Below, piece by piece: positions 38,059-45,887 of a DNA stretch of 45,887 nt. The stretch lies in contig NZ_POPB01000343.1 in assembly GCF_002964045.1 (NCBI RefSeq), positions 1-45,887 on the forward strand. The letters are read 5' to 3'. Both the position numbers and the translations under genes were made by a program. This DNA comes from Streptococcus suis (GTDB taxonomy: Bacteria; Bacillota; Bacilli; Lactobacillales; Streptococcaceae). The notes beneath the pieces are model-generated. The model saw nothing but the letters and a program-made list of their open reading frames with translations, made no database searches and was not told where the DNA came from. Within the stretch, counting starts at the first letter, position 1. Each line of letters begins with the position of its first letter.

Positions 38059-39018
38059 ATGTCTAAAAAAATTATTGGTATTGACTTAGGTGGTACATCT
38101 GTTAAGTTGGCAATTCTGACGACTGATGGTGAGATTCAAGAAAAATGGTCTATCAAGACAAATATTTTGGATGAAGGAAGTCACATTGTTCCTGATATCA
38201 TTGACAGCATCAAACATCGCTTTGAAACTCATGGTTTGACAAAGGATGATTTCTTGGGTGTTGGTATGGGTTCGCCTGGTGTGGTTGATAGCGAAGCTGG
38301 TACTGTTATCGGTGCCTATAACCTCAACTGGAAAACCTTGCAATTGGTTAAAGAGCAGTTTGAATCTGCCCTTGGTTTGCCATTCTTTATCGACAACGAT
38401 GCAAACGTAGCGGCCCTTGGTGAGCAATGGGTTGGTGCTGGAAACAATAATCCAAACGTTGTCTTTATGACGCTTGGTACAGGTGTCGGTGGCGGTGTCA
38501 TCGCTGCCGGAAACCTGATTCGTGGTGTCAAAGGTGCTGGTGGTGAATTGGGCCATATCACAGTTGACTTTGATGAGCCATTTGCTTGTACTTGTGGTAA
38601 GAAAGGTTGTCTAGAAACCGTTGCTTCTGCGACAGGTATTGTCAACCTCAGCCGTCGCTATGCTGATCAATACGCTGGCGATGCAAAACTGAAACAAATG
38701 ATTGATGATGGACAAGATGTAACGGCTAAGGATGTCTTTGATTTGGCAAAAGAAGGCGATGATTTGGCTTTGATTGTCTACCGTCACTTCTCAGAATACC
38801 TAGGTGTTGCTTGTGCAAACATTGCTGCAGTCCTCAATCCTGCCTACATCGTTCTGGGTGGCGGTGTGTCAGCAGCAGGGGATTTCTTGTTGGATGGTGT
38901 TCGTAAGGTCTTTGCTGAAAACAGCTTCCCACAAATCAAGGAAAGTACACAAATTGTTTTGGCAACACGTGGTAATGATGCAGGTGTCTTAGGTGCTGCA
39001 TCACTCGTTTTGAAATAA
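38059..39018 (+). CDS. glcK: Glucokinase (ROK family)
   Basis: The 319-residue enzyme phosphorylates free glucose with ATP. The N-terminal phosphate loop IGIDLGGTSVKLAI, the DNDANVAALGE catalytic stretch and the ROK zinc motif GHITVDFDEPFACTCGKKGCLE are present. The ATG at 38059 (MSKKIIGIDL) has GAGGTGA upstream; the longer open frame begins before the promoter -10 and is not credible. A terminator follows. Confidence 0.95.
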   Translation: MSKKIIGIDLGGTSVKLAILTTDGEIQEKWSIKTNILDEGSHIVPDIIDSIKHRFETHGLTKDDFLGVGMGSPGVVDSEAGTVIGAYNLNWKTLQLVKEQFESALGLPFFIDNDANVAALGEQWVGAGNNNPNVVFMTLGTGVGGGVIAAGNLIRGVKGAGGELGHITVDFDEPFACTCGKKGCLETVASATGIVNLSRRYADQYAGDAKLKQMIDDGQDVTAKDVFDLAKEGDDLALIVYRHFSEYLGVACANIAAVLNPAYIVLGGGVSAAGDFLLDGVRKVFAENSFPQIKESTQIVLATRGNDAGVLGAASLVLK

Positions 39019-39023
39019 TATCT

Positions 39024-39049
39024 AAAGCAGAGGGAACTCTGCTTTTTTT
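39024..39049 (+). terminator. Terminator after glcK
   Basis: Stem AAAGCAGAG / CTCTGCTTT with a GGAA loop and a T run. Confidence 0.9.
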
Positions 39050-39082
39050 AATCCGCTGTCACAATTTCTTTATATACATATA

Positions 39083-39111
39083 TTGAAAAATGTAGTATTT
39101 AGGCGTACAAT
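39083..39111 (+). promoter_or_regulatory. Promoter for the two small membrane proteins
   Basis: TTGAAA (39083-39088), 17 bases, TACAAT (39106-39111). Confidence 0.75.
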
Positions 39112-39137
39112 AATAGTGAAGAAAGGAGTGTTGGTCC

Positions 39138-39416
39138 ATGAAAAATGTAAATATGTCAAAAGTAACGAATTATCTGACTATACTTGGTCTGTTGATTTTG
39201 CTATCTGCTTTTTTCCTTGATTACTGGATTCGAGACTGGTTCTTCCCGTCTAGTTGGGGAAACGTGGCGACCATGATGATTTTGCCTTTGCTAGGGGCAT
39301 TGATTCTCATCTTGTCGATTTACTATAAAAAACTTTGGACGGGCATTACCAGTATTCTATTGATTATTTCCTTCCCCTTGATATTTGGACTGGGCTATGT
39401 TTTCTTTGGTCCCTAG
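39138..39416 (+). CDS. Small three-helix membrane protein, unknown
   Basis: The 92-residue protein has three hydrophobic helices (about 10-28, 47-67, 73-90). AAGGAG lies about 10 bases before the ATG, and a near-consensus promoter lies upstream. It is followed 12 bases later by a second protein of similar size and layout. Not recognised. The neighbour could be a diverged duplicate. Confidence 0.7.
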   Translation: MKNVNMSKVTNYLTILGLLILLSAFFLDYWIRDWFFPSSWGNVATMMILPLLGALILILSIYYKKLWTGITSILLIISFPLIFGLGYVFFGP

Positions 39417-39428
39417 AAGGAGTTTCTC

Positions 39429-39731
39429 ATGAATCTGACACTATTAAAACGGTTAAATCTAGTCTTGTACAGCCTTGCAACTTTTCTCATCGTCATGCTA
39501 TTTTTACCAATAGGCCAATGGTTTGATATTGTAAATGTGAATTTCAAACTAACATTTTTCATCATTCCCTTTTTCGGTCTCGCTAGTTTACCAACGGCTA
39601 TTTACACTAAAAATGTTCGTCATATATTGTTGAGTGTTCTCTTGGTTGCCTTGTATTTTATTTTGTTCAGTCTAGTAACTGCCCTCGCTGGTTTGTTCCA
39701 GCTCAACCTCTACCCCTTGCTCTATAAATGA
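39429..39731 (+). CDS. Small three-helix membrane protein, unknown
   Basis: The 100-residue protein has three hydrophobic helices (about 10-27, 37-55, 65-92). AAGGAG lies 7 bases before the ATG. It shares its transcription unit with the 39138 gene and ends at a terminator. Not recognised. Confidence 0.7.
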   Translation: MNLTLLKRLNLVLYSLATFLIVMLFLPIGQWFDIVNVNFKLTFFIIPFFGLASLPTAIYTKNVRHILLSVLLVALYFILFSLVTALAGLFQLNLYPLLYK

Positions 39732-39732
39732 C

Positions 39733-39758
39733 AACTCCTGTTCAAAACTGGAGTTTTT
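39733..39758 (+). terminator. Terminator after the small membrane proteins
   Basis: Stem AACTCC / GGAGTT followed by TTT. Confidence 0.6.
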
Positions 39759-39768
39759 ACGTAGAATT

Positions 39769-39777
39769 TGCTATACT
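39769..39777 (+). promoter_or_regulatory. thyA extended -10 element, predicted leaderless start
   Basis: TTG-CTATACT carries TATACT at 39772-39777. The thyA ATG is 7 bases later, so transcription would start at the A of the start codon. Confidence 0.6.
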
Positions 39778-39783
39778 AAAACC

Positions 39784-40623
39784 ATGACAAAAGCAGATAG
39801 AATTTTTAAAGAAAACATTCGTAAGATTATGGAAGAGGGCGTTTTTTCGGAAAATGCTCGCCCTCGTTACAAGGATGGAAATGTAGCCAATTCCAAGTAC
39901 ATTACAGGTGCCTTTGCAGAGTATGACTTGGCCAAGGGCGAGTTCCCTATTACTACATTAAGACCAATTCCAATCAAGTCAGCCATTAAAGAAATTCTCT
40001 GGATTTACCAAGACCAGACCAATGATTTGTCGGTTTTACAGGAAAAATACGGTGTCCAGTATTGGAATGATTGGGAAGTAGATGGAACAGGTACAATCGG
40101 TGAACGTTACGGTGCTATTGTTAAAAAGCATGACATCATTTCAAAAATCCTCAAGCAATTGGAGGAAAATCCATGGAATCGCCGCAATGTGATTTCTTTG
40201 TGGGACTATGAAGCTTTTGACCAATCTGCAGGTCTCTTGCCATGTGCCTTTCAAACTATGTTTGATGTTCGTCGAGTGGATGGGGAGATTTATCTCGATG
40301 CGACCCTCACTCAACGGTCAAATGATATGTTGGTAGCCCATCATATCAACGCTATGCAGTATGTTGCATTACAAATGATGATTGCCAAGCATTTTGGTTG
40401 GAAGGTAGGGAAGTTTTTCTATTTCATCAACAATCTTCACATCTATGACAATCAGTTTGAACAGGCTGAAGAATTACTTCGTCGTACACCATCTGAAGTA
40501 GAGCCTCGTTTGGTCTTGAACGTCCCAGACGGAACAAACTTTTTTGATATTAAAGCAGAAGATTTTGAGTTGGTGGACTACAATCCAGTTAAACCGCAAC
40601 TTAAGTTTGACTTGGCGATTTAA
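39784..40623 (+). CDS. thyA: Thymidylate synthase
   Basis: The 279-residue enzyme methylates dUMP to dTMP using methylene-tetrahydrofolate. The nucleophile Cys154 lies in [13 protein letters not shown], and [24 protein letters not shown] holds the dUMP-binding Arg, Ser and Asp. There is no ribosome site before the ATG, and the TATACT -10 is only 7 bases away. The dihydrofolate it makes is recycled by FolA, encoded about 170 bases downstream under its own promoter. Confidence 0.96.
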   Translation: MTKADRIFKENIRKIMEEGVFSENARPRYKDGNVANSKYITGAFAEYDLAKGEFPITTLRPIPIKSAIKEILWIYQDQTNDLSVLQEKYGVQYWNDWEVDGTGTIGERYGAIVKKHDIISKILKQLEENPWNRRNVISLWDYEAFDQSAGLLPCAFQTMFDVRRVDGEIYLDATLTQRSNDMLVAHHINAMQYVALQMMIAKHFGWKVGKFFYFINNLHIYDNQFEQAEELLRRTPSEVEPRLVLNVPDGTNFFDIKAEDFELVDYNPVKPQLKFDLAI

Positions 40624-40718
40624 GATGAGGGGGCTTTCCAGTCCCACTAGATTCACATTCTACAAATCTCGGAATCTTCCCTATATCTGAGGAGTCGGTG
40701 ATAGTTTCAACATGATAA

Positions 40719-40756
40719 AAATTTGCACTAGACCTACTTGGTAAGTGCATTTTTCA
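40719..40756 (+). terminator. Terminator after thyA
   Basis: Stem TGCACT (40724-40729) / AGTGCA (40744-40749) with flanking A and T runs. Confidence 0.65.
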
Positions 40757-40796
40757 TGTTTTTTTGATAGAATGATAGGACGGAAAGTGAGAGAAA

Positions 40797-41309
40797 ATGA
40801 CAAAGAAGATAGTTGCAATTTGGGCCCAAGATGAAAATGGATTGATTGGAAAAGGCGATAAATTGCCCTGGTATTTGCCTGCTGACTGGGCTCATTTTAA
40901 AGAAACGACAACAGGTCACACGATGGTGATGGGACGTATAACCTTCGACGGCATGGGTAAACGTGCTCTTCCCAATCGTCACACCATCGTTTTGACTACA
41001 GATAAAACCTATCAACTAGAGAATGAACATGTTACCATTTTACACAGTGTGGAAGCTGTCCTAGATTGGTATAACAAACAGGAGCAGACACTATTTGTGC
41101 TTGGTGGGGGACAAATTTTTACTGCTTTTGCACCTTACATTGAAGCTTTAATAGTGACAGATATTCACGGTCAATTTAATGGCGATGTGTATTTTCCGAA
41201 AGCATTTCCTATGGAGAAATTTCAGCTACAAAGCGCCAATTTACGTCCAAAAGACGAGAAAAACCCGTATGATTTTACAATAAAAACCTATGAAAGAAGA
41301 GATGGTTAG
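40797..41309 (+). CDS. folA: Dihydrofolate reductase, trimethoprim-resistance-type allele
   Basis: The 170-residue chromosomal enzyme reduces dihydrofolate with NADPH and is the trimethoprim target. IVAIWAQDENGLIGKGDKLPW at the start, MGRITFDGMG (about 45-54) and FVLGGGQIF (about 100-108) mark the cofactor and folate sites. Residue 102 is Leu (codon CTT at 41100-41102). This position aligns with Ile100 of pneumococcal DHFR, where Leu is the classic resistance change; Ile102Leu has, as I recall, been linked to resistance in S. suis. A TAGAAT box lies upstream. A 57-aa membrane protein gene follows after 2 bases. Confidence 0.95.
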   Translation: MTKKIVAIWAQDENGLIGKGDKLPWYLPADWAHFKETTTGHTMVMGRITFDGMGKRALPNRHTIVLTTDKTYQLENEHVTILHSVEAVLDWYNKQEQTLFVLGGGQIFTAFAPYIEALIVTDIHGQFNGDVYFPKAFPMEKFQLQSANLRPKDEKNPYDFTIKTYERRDG

Positions 41310-41311
41310 GC

Positions 41312-41485
41312 ATGGAGAGAAGTTTATTCGGTTTATTTACAGCGTTTCTCTGCGGAATATGCGTCCTTTGTGCTATTCAAGCCTTTAGAAAGAAACGTTT
41401 TGGTCTAGCCATTTTATTTTTATTGAATGCTTTTACCAATCTGGTTAATAGCATTCATGCTATTTATGGCTTTTTATTTAGATAA
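41312..41485 (+). CDS. 57-residue two-helix membrane protein between folA and clpX
   Basis: This short gene encodes 57 residues with two hydrophobic helices (about 5-24 and 31-55) separated by FRKKRFG, so a membrane hairpin is expected. It starts 2 bases after the folA stop and ends 21 bases before clpX. A small hypothetical protein at the same place occurs in pneumococcus, as I remember it. The ribosome site is weak, so coupling to folA is likely. Function unknown. Confidence 0.65.
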   Translation: MERSLFGLFTAFLCGICVLCAIQAFRKKRFGLAILFLLNAFTNLVNSIHAIYGFLFR

Positions 41486-41506
41486 GAGATATGAAAGAGG
41501 AAATAT

Positions 41507-42733
41507 ATGGCTGTTAAGCATACCCATGAGTTGATTTATTGTTCATTTTGTGGAAAAAATCAAGAAGAAGTTAAAAAAATTATAGCAGGAAATAATGTTT
41601 TCATTTGTAATGAATGTGTAGAATTGGCCCAAGAAATCATTCGTGAAGAATTGGCTGAAGAAGTGTTGACAGACTTGGCTGACACACCTAAGCCACAGGA
41701 ATTACTCAATATTTTAAACAATTATGTCATTGGACAAGACCGTGCTAAACGTGCTTTGGCTGTAGCTGTTTACAATCACTACAAACGTATCAATTTCCAG
41801 GATAGTCGTGATGAGAACGATGTTGATTTACAAAAATCAAATATCCTCATGATTGGCCCGACTGGTTCAGGAAAAACCTTCTTGGCTCAAACCTTGGCTA
41901 AAAGTTTGAATGTCCCATTTGCTATTGCTGATGCGACTGCTCTTACTGAGGCGGGTTATGTCGGTGAGGACGTAGAAAATATTCTCCTCAAGCTTTTGCA
42001 GGCTGCAGATTTTAACATTGACCGGGCAGAACGAGGAATTATCTATGTGGATGAAATTGATAAGATTGCCAAAAAAGGTGAAAATGTGTCCATTACCCGC
42101 GATGTTTCGGGTGAAGGTGTCCAACAGGCTCTCTTGAAAATCATTGAAGGAACAGTTGCCAGTGTTCCACCGCAAGGCGGACGCAAACATCCAAACCAAG
42201 AAATGATTCATGTGGATACCAAAAACATTTTATTCATCGTAGGTGGTGCTTTTGATGGGATTGAAGAAATCGTTAAACAACGTCTTGGTGAAAAAATCAT
42301 CGGTTTCGGTCAAAACAATCGTGCCATTGATGAAAAAGAATCATACATGCAACATATCATTGCAGACGACATTCAAAAATTTGGTATTATTCCTGAGTTG
42401 ATTGGTCGCTTGCCGGTATTTGCAGCCTTGGATCAATTAACAACCGAAGACTTGGTCCGTATTTTAACAGAGCCTAAGAATGCGTTGGTTAAACAATACC
42501 AGACCCTCTTGTCTTATGATGATGTAGAATTGGATTTTGACGAGGATGCCTTACTTGCCATTGCTGAAAAAGCAATCGAGCGAAAAACAGGTGCACGTGG
42601 TCTTCGTTCCATTATCGAAGAAACGATGTTGGATGTTATGTTTGAAGTTCCAAGTCAAGATGACGTCAAACGTGTTCGTGTTACAAAAGCAGCAGTAGAT
42701 GGCAAGGAAAAACCATTGCTAGAAACTGCCTAA
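41507..42733 (+). CDS. clpX: ClpX ATPase subunit of the Clp protease
   Basis: The 408-residue AAA+ unfoldase feeds substrates to ClpP. The N-terminal zinc domain uses Cys12, Cys15, Cys34 and Cys37. Walker A is [12 protein letters not shown] (about 117-128), Walker B is [10 protein letters not shown], and the pore loop GYVGEDVE follows. The ClpP-binding IGF-type tripeptide is visible in KIIGFGQ. GAGGAA lies about 5 bases before the ATG. Confidence 0.97.
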   Translation: MAVKHTHELIYCSFCGKNQEEVKKIIAGNNVFICNECVELAQEIIREELAEEVLTDLADTPKPQELLNILNNYVIGQDRAKRALAVAVYNHYKRINFQDSRDENDVDLQKSNILMIGPTGSGKTFLAQTLAKSLNVPFAIADATALTEAGYVGEDVENILLKLLQAADFNIDRAERGIIYVDEIDKIAKKGENVSITRDVSGEGVQQALLKIIEGTVASVPPQGGRKHPNQEMIHVDTKNILFIVGGAFDGIEEIVKQRLGEKIIGFGQNNRAIDEKESYMQHIIADDIQKFGIIPELIGRLPVFAALDQLTTEDLVRILTEPKNALVKQYQTLLSYDDVELDFDEDALLAIAEKAIERKTGARGLRSIIEETMLDVMFEVPSQDDVKRVRVTKAAVDGKEKPLLETA

Positions 42734-42742
42734 AAATGATCA

Positions 42743-42780
42743 TTAGGGGTGATAAGCAATTAGCTTTCTCCCCCTTATTT
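42743..42780 (+). terminator. Weak terminator-like hairpin after clpX
   Basis: AGGGG pairs with CCCCT and AAGC with GCTT, followed by TTATTTAT. Read-through into engB is likely. Confidence 0.4.
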
Positions 42781-42794
42781 ATGAGAGGTAAAGA

Positions 42795-43382
42795 ATGGAA
42801 ATCAATACACACAATGCTGAAATTCTTCTGAGTGCAGTTTCAAAGGCCCAGTACCCTGATGACGATATCCCAGAAATCGCCCTGGCTGGTCGATCAAATG
42901 TCGGAAAATCTTCCTTCATCAATACCTTACTCGGAAGAAAAAATCTAGCTCGTACTTCGGGAAAACCTGGAAAGACCCAGCAGTTAAACTTTTACAATAT
43001 TGATGATAAGATTCGTTTTGTCGATGTGCCCGGTTATGGCTATGCCAAGGTTTCCAAGGCTGAACGAGCAAAATGGGGCAAGATGATTGAGGAATATTTG
43101 ACAAGTCGTGAAAATCTGCGCGTGGTTGTCAGTCTGGTGGATATGCGTCATGAACCATCAGCAGACGATGTTCAGATGTATGAGTTTTTAAAGTACTATG
43201 AAATCCCAGTCATCATCGTTGCTACCAAAGCTGATAAAATTCCTCGTGGCAAATGGAACAAGCATGAGTCCATTATCAAAAAGAAATTGGATTTTGATAA
43301 GAATGACCAGTTTGTCGTCTTTTCATCTGAAACTCGGCACGGCTATGATCAGGCTTGGGATGCCATTTTAAGTGAGATTTAG
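42795..43382 (+). CDS. engB: Ribosome biogenesis GTPase YsxC/EngB
   Basis: The 195-residue GTPase is needed for 50S subunit assembly. [12 protein letters not shown] (G1, about 32-43), DVPGYGYAK (G3) and ATKADK (G4) are visible. Its place after clpX is conserved across firmicutes. AGAGG lies about 6 bases before the ATG. Confidence 0.95.
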   Translation: MEINTHNAEILLSAVSKAQYPDDDIPEIALAGRSNVGKSSFINTLLGRKNLARTSGKPGKTQQLNFYNIDDKIRFVDVPGYGYAKVSKAERAKWGKMIEEYLTSRENLRVVVSLVDMRHEPSADDVQMYEFLKYYEIPVIIVATKADKIPRGKWNKHESIIKKKLDFDKNDQFVVFSSETRHGYDQAWDAILSEI

Positions 43383-43390
43383 GAGTGATA

Positions 43391-43804
43391 ATGGAACAAA
43401 CCTTCTTTATCATTAAGCCAGATGCTGTTCAGCGTGGATTTGTTGGACAAGTTCTCAGCAGAATAGAGCGTCGTGGTTTTGTTATTCGTGATTTGAAAAT
43501 GCTGACGGCGACAGAGGACTTAGTCGCGCAACATTATGAGCATTTAACAGATAAGCCTTTCTTCCCGCTTTTGGTGCAATACATGACAAGTGGTCCTGTC
43601 ATCGCTGGAATTTTGGAAGGACCAGAGGTTGTCAAGTCCTGGCGTGATATGATGGGGGCGACTAATCCAGCCAATGCCTTACCAGGAACCATTCGTGGAG
43701 ATTTTGCAACAGCTCCAGTTGATGGTATTGTGGCCAATGTTGTTCATGGTTCAGACAGTCTGGAAGCAGCCCAACGCGAAATCGCCCTGTGGTTGGGGAA
43801 ATAG
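43391..43804 (+). CDS. ndk: Nucleoside diphosphate kinase
   Basis: The 137-residue enzyme transfers gamma-phosphates between nucleotides through a phospho-His. The catalytic His119 is in NVVHGSDS, and the start [16 protein letters not shown] is typical. AGGAG (43381-43385) sits 5 bases before the ATG at 43391; the in-frame GTG at 43385 lies inside the ribosome site and is rejected. A perfect terminator follows. Confidence 0.95.
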   Translation: MEQTFFIIKPDAVQRGFVGQVLSRIERRGFVIRDLKMLTATEDLVAQHYEHLTDKPFFPLLVQYMTSGPVIAGILEGPEVVKSWRDMMGATNPANALPGTIRGDFATAPVDGIVANVVHGSDSLEAAQREIALWLGK

Positions 43805-43812
43805 CAGAGCAG

Positions 43813-43836
43813 ACACCTAGTTTTCTAGGTGTTTTT
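43813..43836 (+). terminator. Terminator after ndk
   Basis: Perfect stem ACACCTAG / CTAGGTGT with TTTT loop and T run. Confidence 0.9.
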
Positions 43837-43860
43837 CTTATGGCAAGTTCTTGGTATTTC

Positions 43861-43869
43861 TGATATAAT
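43861..43869 (+). promoter_or_regulatory. Extended -10 element of lepA
   Basis: TGA-TATAAT lies 31 bases before the lepA start. Confidence 0.55.
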
Positions 43870-43899
43870 AAAGAGTAATACTCTTGTAGAGGAAGAAAC

Positions 43900-45732
43900 A
43901 TGAATTTAGAAGATTTGAAAAAACGACAGGAGAAAATTCGTAATTTCTCCATTATTGCCCACATCGACCATGGTAAATCAACCTTGGCTGACCGTATTCT
44001 TGAGAAGACAGAAACAGTTTCCAGCCGTGAAATGCAAGCCCAGTTGCTGGATAGTATGGACTTGGAACGCGAGCGTGGCATCACAATTAAACTCAACGCA
44101 ATCGAACTCAACTATACAGCTAAAGATGGAGAGACATACATTTTCCACTTGATTGACACACCAGGACACGTGGATTTTACCTATGAGGTATCGCGTTCGT
44201 TGGCTGCCTGTGAAGGAGCGATTTTAGTGGTGGATGCTGCTCAAGGGATTGAAGCACAGACCTTGGCCAACGTTTATCTAGCCTTGGACAATGATTTGGA
44301 AATCTTGCCAATCATTAACAAGATTGACCTGCCAGCAGCAGACCCAGAACGTGTTCGTCAGGAAATCGAAGATGTGATTGGTTTGGATGCTTCTGAAGCA
44401 GTGCCAACATCAGCCAAGGCTGGTATTGGTATCGAGGAAATCTTGGAGCAGATTGTCGAGAAGGTTCCAGCACCGACTGGTGATGTAGCTGCACCGCTTC
44501 AAGCCTTGATTTTTGACTCGGTTTACGATCCGTATCGAGGCGTTATCCTGCAAGTTCGTATTGTCAACGGTGTGGTAAAACCTGGCGATACTATTCAGAT
44601 GATGAGCAATGGCAAGACCTTTGATGTGACGGAAGTTGGTATCTTCACACCAAAAGCAATCGGTCGTGATTACTTGGCGACTGGTGATGTAGGTTACATT
44701 GCAGCCTCTATCAAGACGGTTGCCGACACCCGTGTCGGTGATACAGTGACCTTGGCAGAAAATCCTGCCAGCGAGCCACTAGCGGGCTACAAGCAGATGA
44801 ATCCAATGGTCTTTGCAGGTATCTACCCAATCGATTCCAACAAGTACAATGACCTCCGTGAAGCCTTGGAAAAACTTCAACTCAACGATGCCAGCTTGCA
44901 GTTTGAGCCAGAAACGTCACAAGCACTCGGATTTGGTTTCCGTTGTGGTTTCTTGGGTCTCCTGCACATGGATGTTATTCAAGAACGGATTGAGCGTGAG
45001 TTTAACATTGATCTCATTATGACAGCCCCGTCGGTAGTCTACCATGTCAACATGACGGACGGTGAAACGATTGATGTAGCCAACCCTTCAGAATTCCCAG
45101 ACCCAACCAAGATTGCCACGATTGAAGAGCCTTACGTTAAGGCACAAATCATGGTACCGCAGGAATACGTCGGTGCGGTCATGGAATTGGCCCAACGCAA
45201 ACGTGGTGACTTTGTAACTATGGATTATATCGATGATAATCGTGTCAATGTCATCTACCAAATTCCACTTGCGGAGATTGTCTTTGACTTCTTTGACAAG
45301 CTTAAATCGTCCACTCGTGGTTATGCTAGCTTTGACTATGAGATTTCGGAATACCGTTCATCCAAGTTGGTGAAAATGGATATTCTCCTTAATGGCGACA
45401 AGGTCGATGCACTCAGCTTTATCGTCCACAAGGAATTTGCCTACGAACGTGGGAAAATCATCGTTGACAAGCTCAAGAAAATCATCCCTCGTCAGCAGTT
45501 TGAAGTGCCTATCCAGGCAGCGATCGGTCAGAAAATCGTTGCTCGTAGCGATATTAAGGCCCTTCGCAAAAACGTTTTGGCCAAGTGTTATGGTGGTGAC
45601 GTTTCCCGTAAACGCAAACTCCTAGAAAAACAAAAAGCCGGTAAAAAACGCATGAAAGCCATCGGCTCTGTCGAAGTACCACAAGAAGCCTTCCTCAGCG
45701 TTCTCAGCATGGATGAAGACGATAAGAAATAA
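43900..45732 (+). CDS. lepA: Elongation factor 4 (LepA)
   Basis: The 610-residue ribosome-dependent GTPase can back-translocate stalled ribosomes and aids 30S biogenesis. G motifs [10 protein letters not shown] (about 19-28), DTPGHVDF and NKIDLP are intact. The LepA-specific C-terminal domain is complete, ending in [35 protein letters not shown] lies about 6 bases before the ATG. Confidence 0.97.
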   Translation: MNLEDLKKRQEKIRNFSIIAHIDHGKSTLADRILEKTETVSSREMQAQLLDSMDLERERGITIKLNAIELNYTAKDGETYIFHLIDTPGHVDFTYEVSRSLAACEGAILVVDAAQGIEAQTLANVYLALDNDLEILPIINKIDLPAADPERVRQEIEDVIGLDASEAVPTSAKAGIGIEEILEQIVEKVPAPTGDVAAPLQALIFDSVYDPYRGVILQVRIVNGVVKPGDTIQMMSNGKTFDVTEVGIFTPKAIGRDYLATGDVGYIAASIKTVADTRVGDTVTLAENPASEPLAGYKQMNPMVFAGIYPIDSNKYNDLREALEKLQLNDASLQFEPETSQALGFGFRCGFLGLLHMDVIQERIEREFNIDLIMTAPSVVYHVNMTDGETIDVANPSEFPDPTKIATIEEPYVKAQIMVPQEYVGAVMELAQRKRGDFVTMDYIDDNRVNVIYQIPLAEIVFDFFDKLKSSTRGYASFDYEISEYRSSKLVKMDILLNGDKVDALSFIVHKEFAYERGKIIVDKLKKIIPRQQFEVPIQAAIGQKIVARSDIKALRKNVLAKCYGGDVSRKRKLLEKQKAGKKRMKAIGSVEVPQEAFLSVLSMDEDDKK

Positions 45733-45747
45733 TCTTGATATAAAGAA

Positions 45748-45774
45748 ACACTCCTGCATCTAGTGCAAGAGTGT
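45748..45774 (+). terminator. Hairpin after lepA
   Basis: Stem ACACTC / GAGTGT with inner TGCA pairs. There is no T run, so it may protect or attenuate rather than end the transcript. Confidence 0.4.
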
Positions 45775-45788
45775 CAGACTGAAGACAA

Positions 45789-45820
45789 AGTCCTTAGAAT
45801 TGATTTTCTAAGGGCTTTTC
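45789..45820 (+). terminator. Terminator after lepA
   Basis: Eight-pair stem CCTTAGAA (45792-45799) / TTCTAAGG (45806-45813), followed by a T-rich run. Confidence 0.85.
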
Positions 45821-45834
45821 TTCGTATTTAGGAG

Positions 45835-45840
45835 TATAAT
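45835..45840 (+). promoter_or_regulatory. -10 element before the last partial gene
   Basis: TATAAT lies 29 bases before the ATG at 45870. No -35 is evident. Confidence 0.45.
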
Positions 45841-45869
45841 ATAAGAAAAAGGACTTATGAGGTTCTCCT

Positions 45870-45887
45870 ATGCTACACAAAGAAAAT
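45870..45887 (+). CDS. Start of a gene cut by the window edge
   Basis: Only six codons (MLHKEN) are visible after a TATAAT box and a GAGG site about 7 bases upstream. The product cannot be named. Confidence 0.35.

Overview
The window is a stretch of Streptococcus chromosome. The gene order (gyrA-srtA, relQ-nadK-rluD-pta, fruR-fruK-fruA, DUF1149-degV-dapB-cca, thyA/folA-clpX-engB, ndk, lepA) and the protein sequences fit the Streptococcus suis group best. That species call rests on remembered family sequences, not on a search. Most of the window is core genome: metabolism, DNA topology and repair, translation factors and ABC transporters. No tRNA, rRNA, CRISPR array, insertion sequence or complete prophage was seen.

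Layout. 1-501: gene-free leader with three palindromes joined by a repeated linker. 502-2054: RibD-like reductase and convergent ldh. 2242-6210: gyrA, srtA, radC. 6254-10396 (minus strand): rex, then the prs / cysteine desulfurase / DUF1831 / DUF4649 operon, then a CYTH protein. 10483-13853: relQ-nadK-rluD-like-pta operon. 13862-17703: heterodimeric ABC exporter and a thioesterase. 17760-18911: mutY. 18912-20972: accessory-looking segment with a candidate structured RNA, a LexA/CI-like repressor and a divergent zinc-ribbon protein. 21275-23665: guaC and a MATE exporter. 23739-26300: small AT-rich membrane or secreted proteins of unknown function, one interrupted by two stop codons. 26410-28740: rimM, trmD and a frameshifted aminotransferase. 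28855-32464: fructose operon with a perfect cre site. 32559-37967: DUF1149, degV, dapB, cca, an ABC-F ATPase and a small membrane protein. 38059-45732: glcK, two small membrane proteins, thyA, folA, a 57-aa membrane protein, clpX, engB, ndk, lepA.

How the genes work together. Sugar use is represented by fruRKA, glcK, ldh and pta, with cre-like CcpA sites at fruR and ldh. Rex senses NADH/NAD+ and appears to control its own promoter. Nucleotide and folate metabolism is covered by prs, guaC, thyA, folA and ndk. RelQ sits with NAD kinase.

Most notable. Two drug targets carry residues that match known resistance substitutions: GyrA has Phe at position 81 in the quinolone pocket, and dihydrofolate reductase has Leu at position 102, equivalent to pneumococcal residue 100. 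Other points are the structured RNA candidate at about 18964-19365 behind a near-consensus promoter, predicted leaderless mRNAs for mutY and thyA, a MutY without its iron-sulfur cysteines, and two broken genes. I do not see a clearly new multi-gene system. The best candidate for something undescribed is the 18.9-21.0 kb segment.
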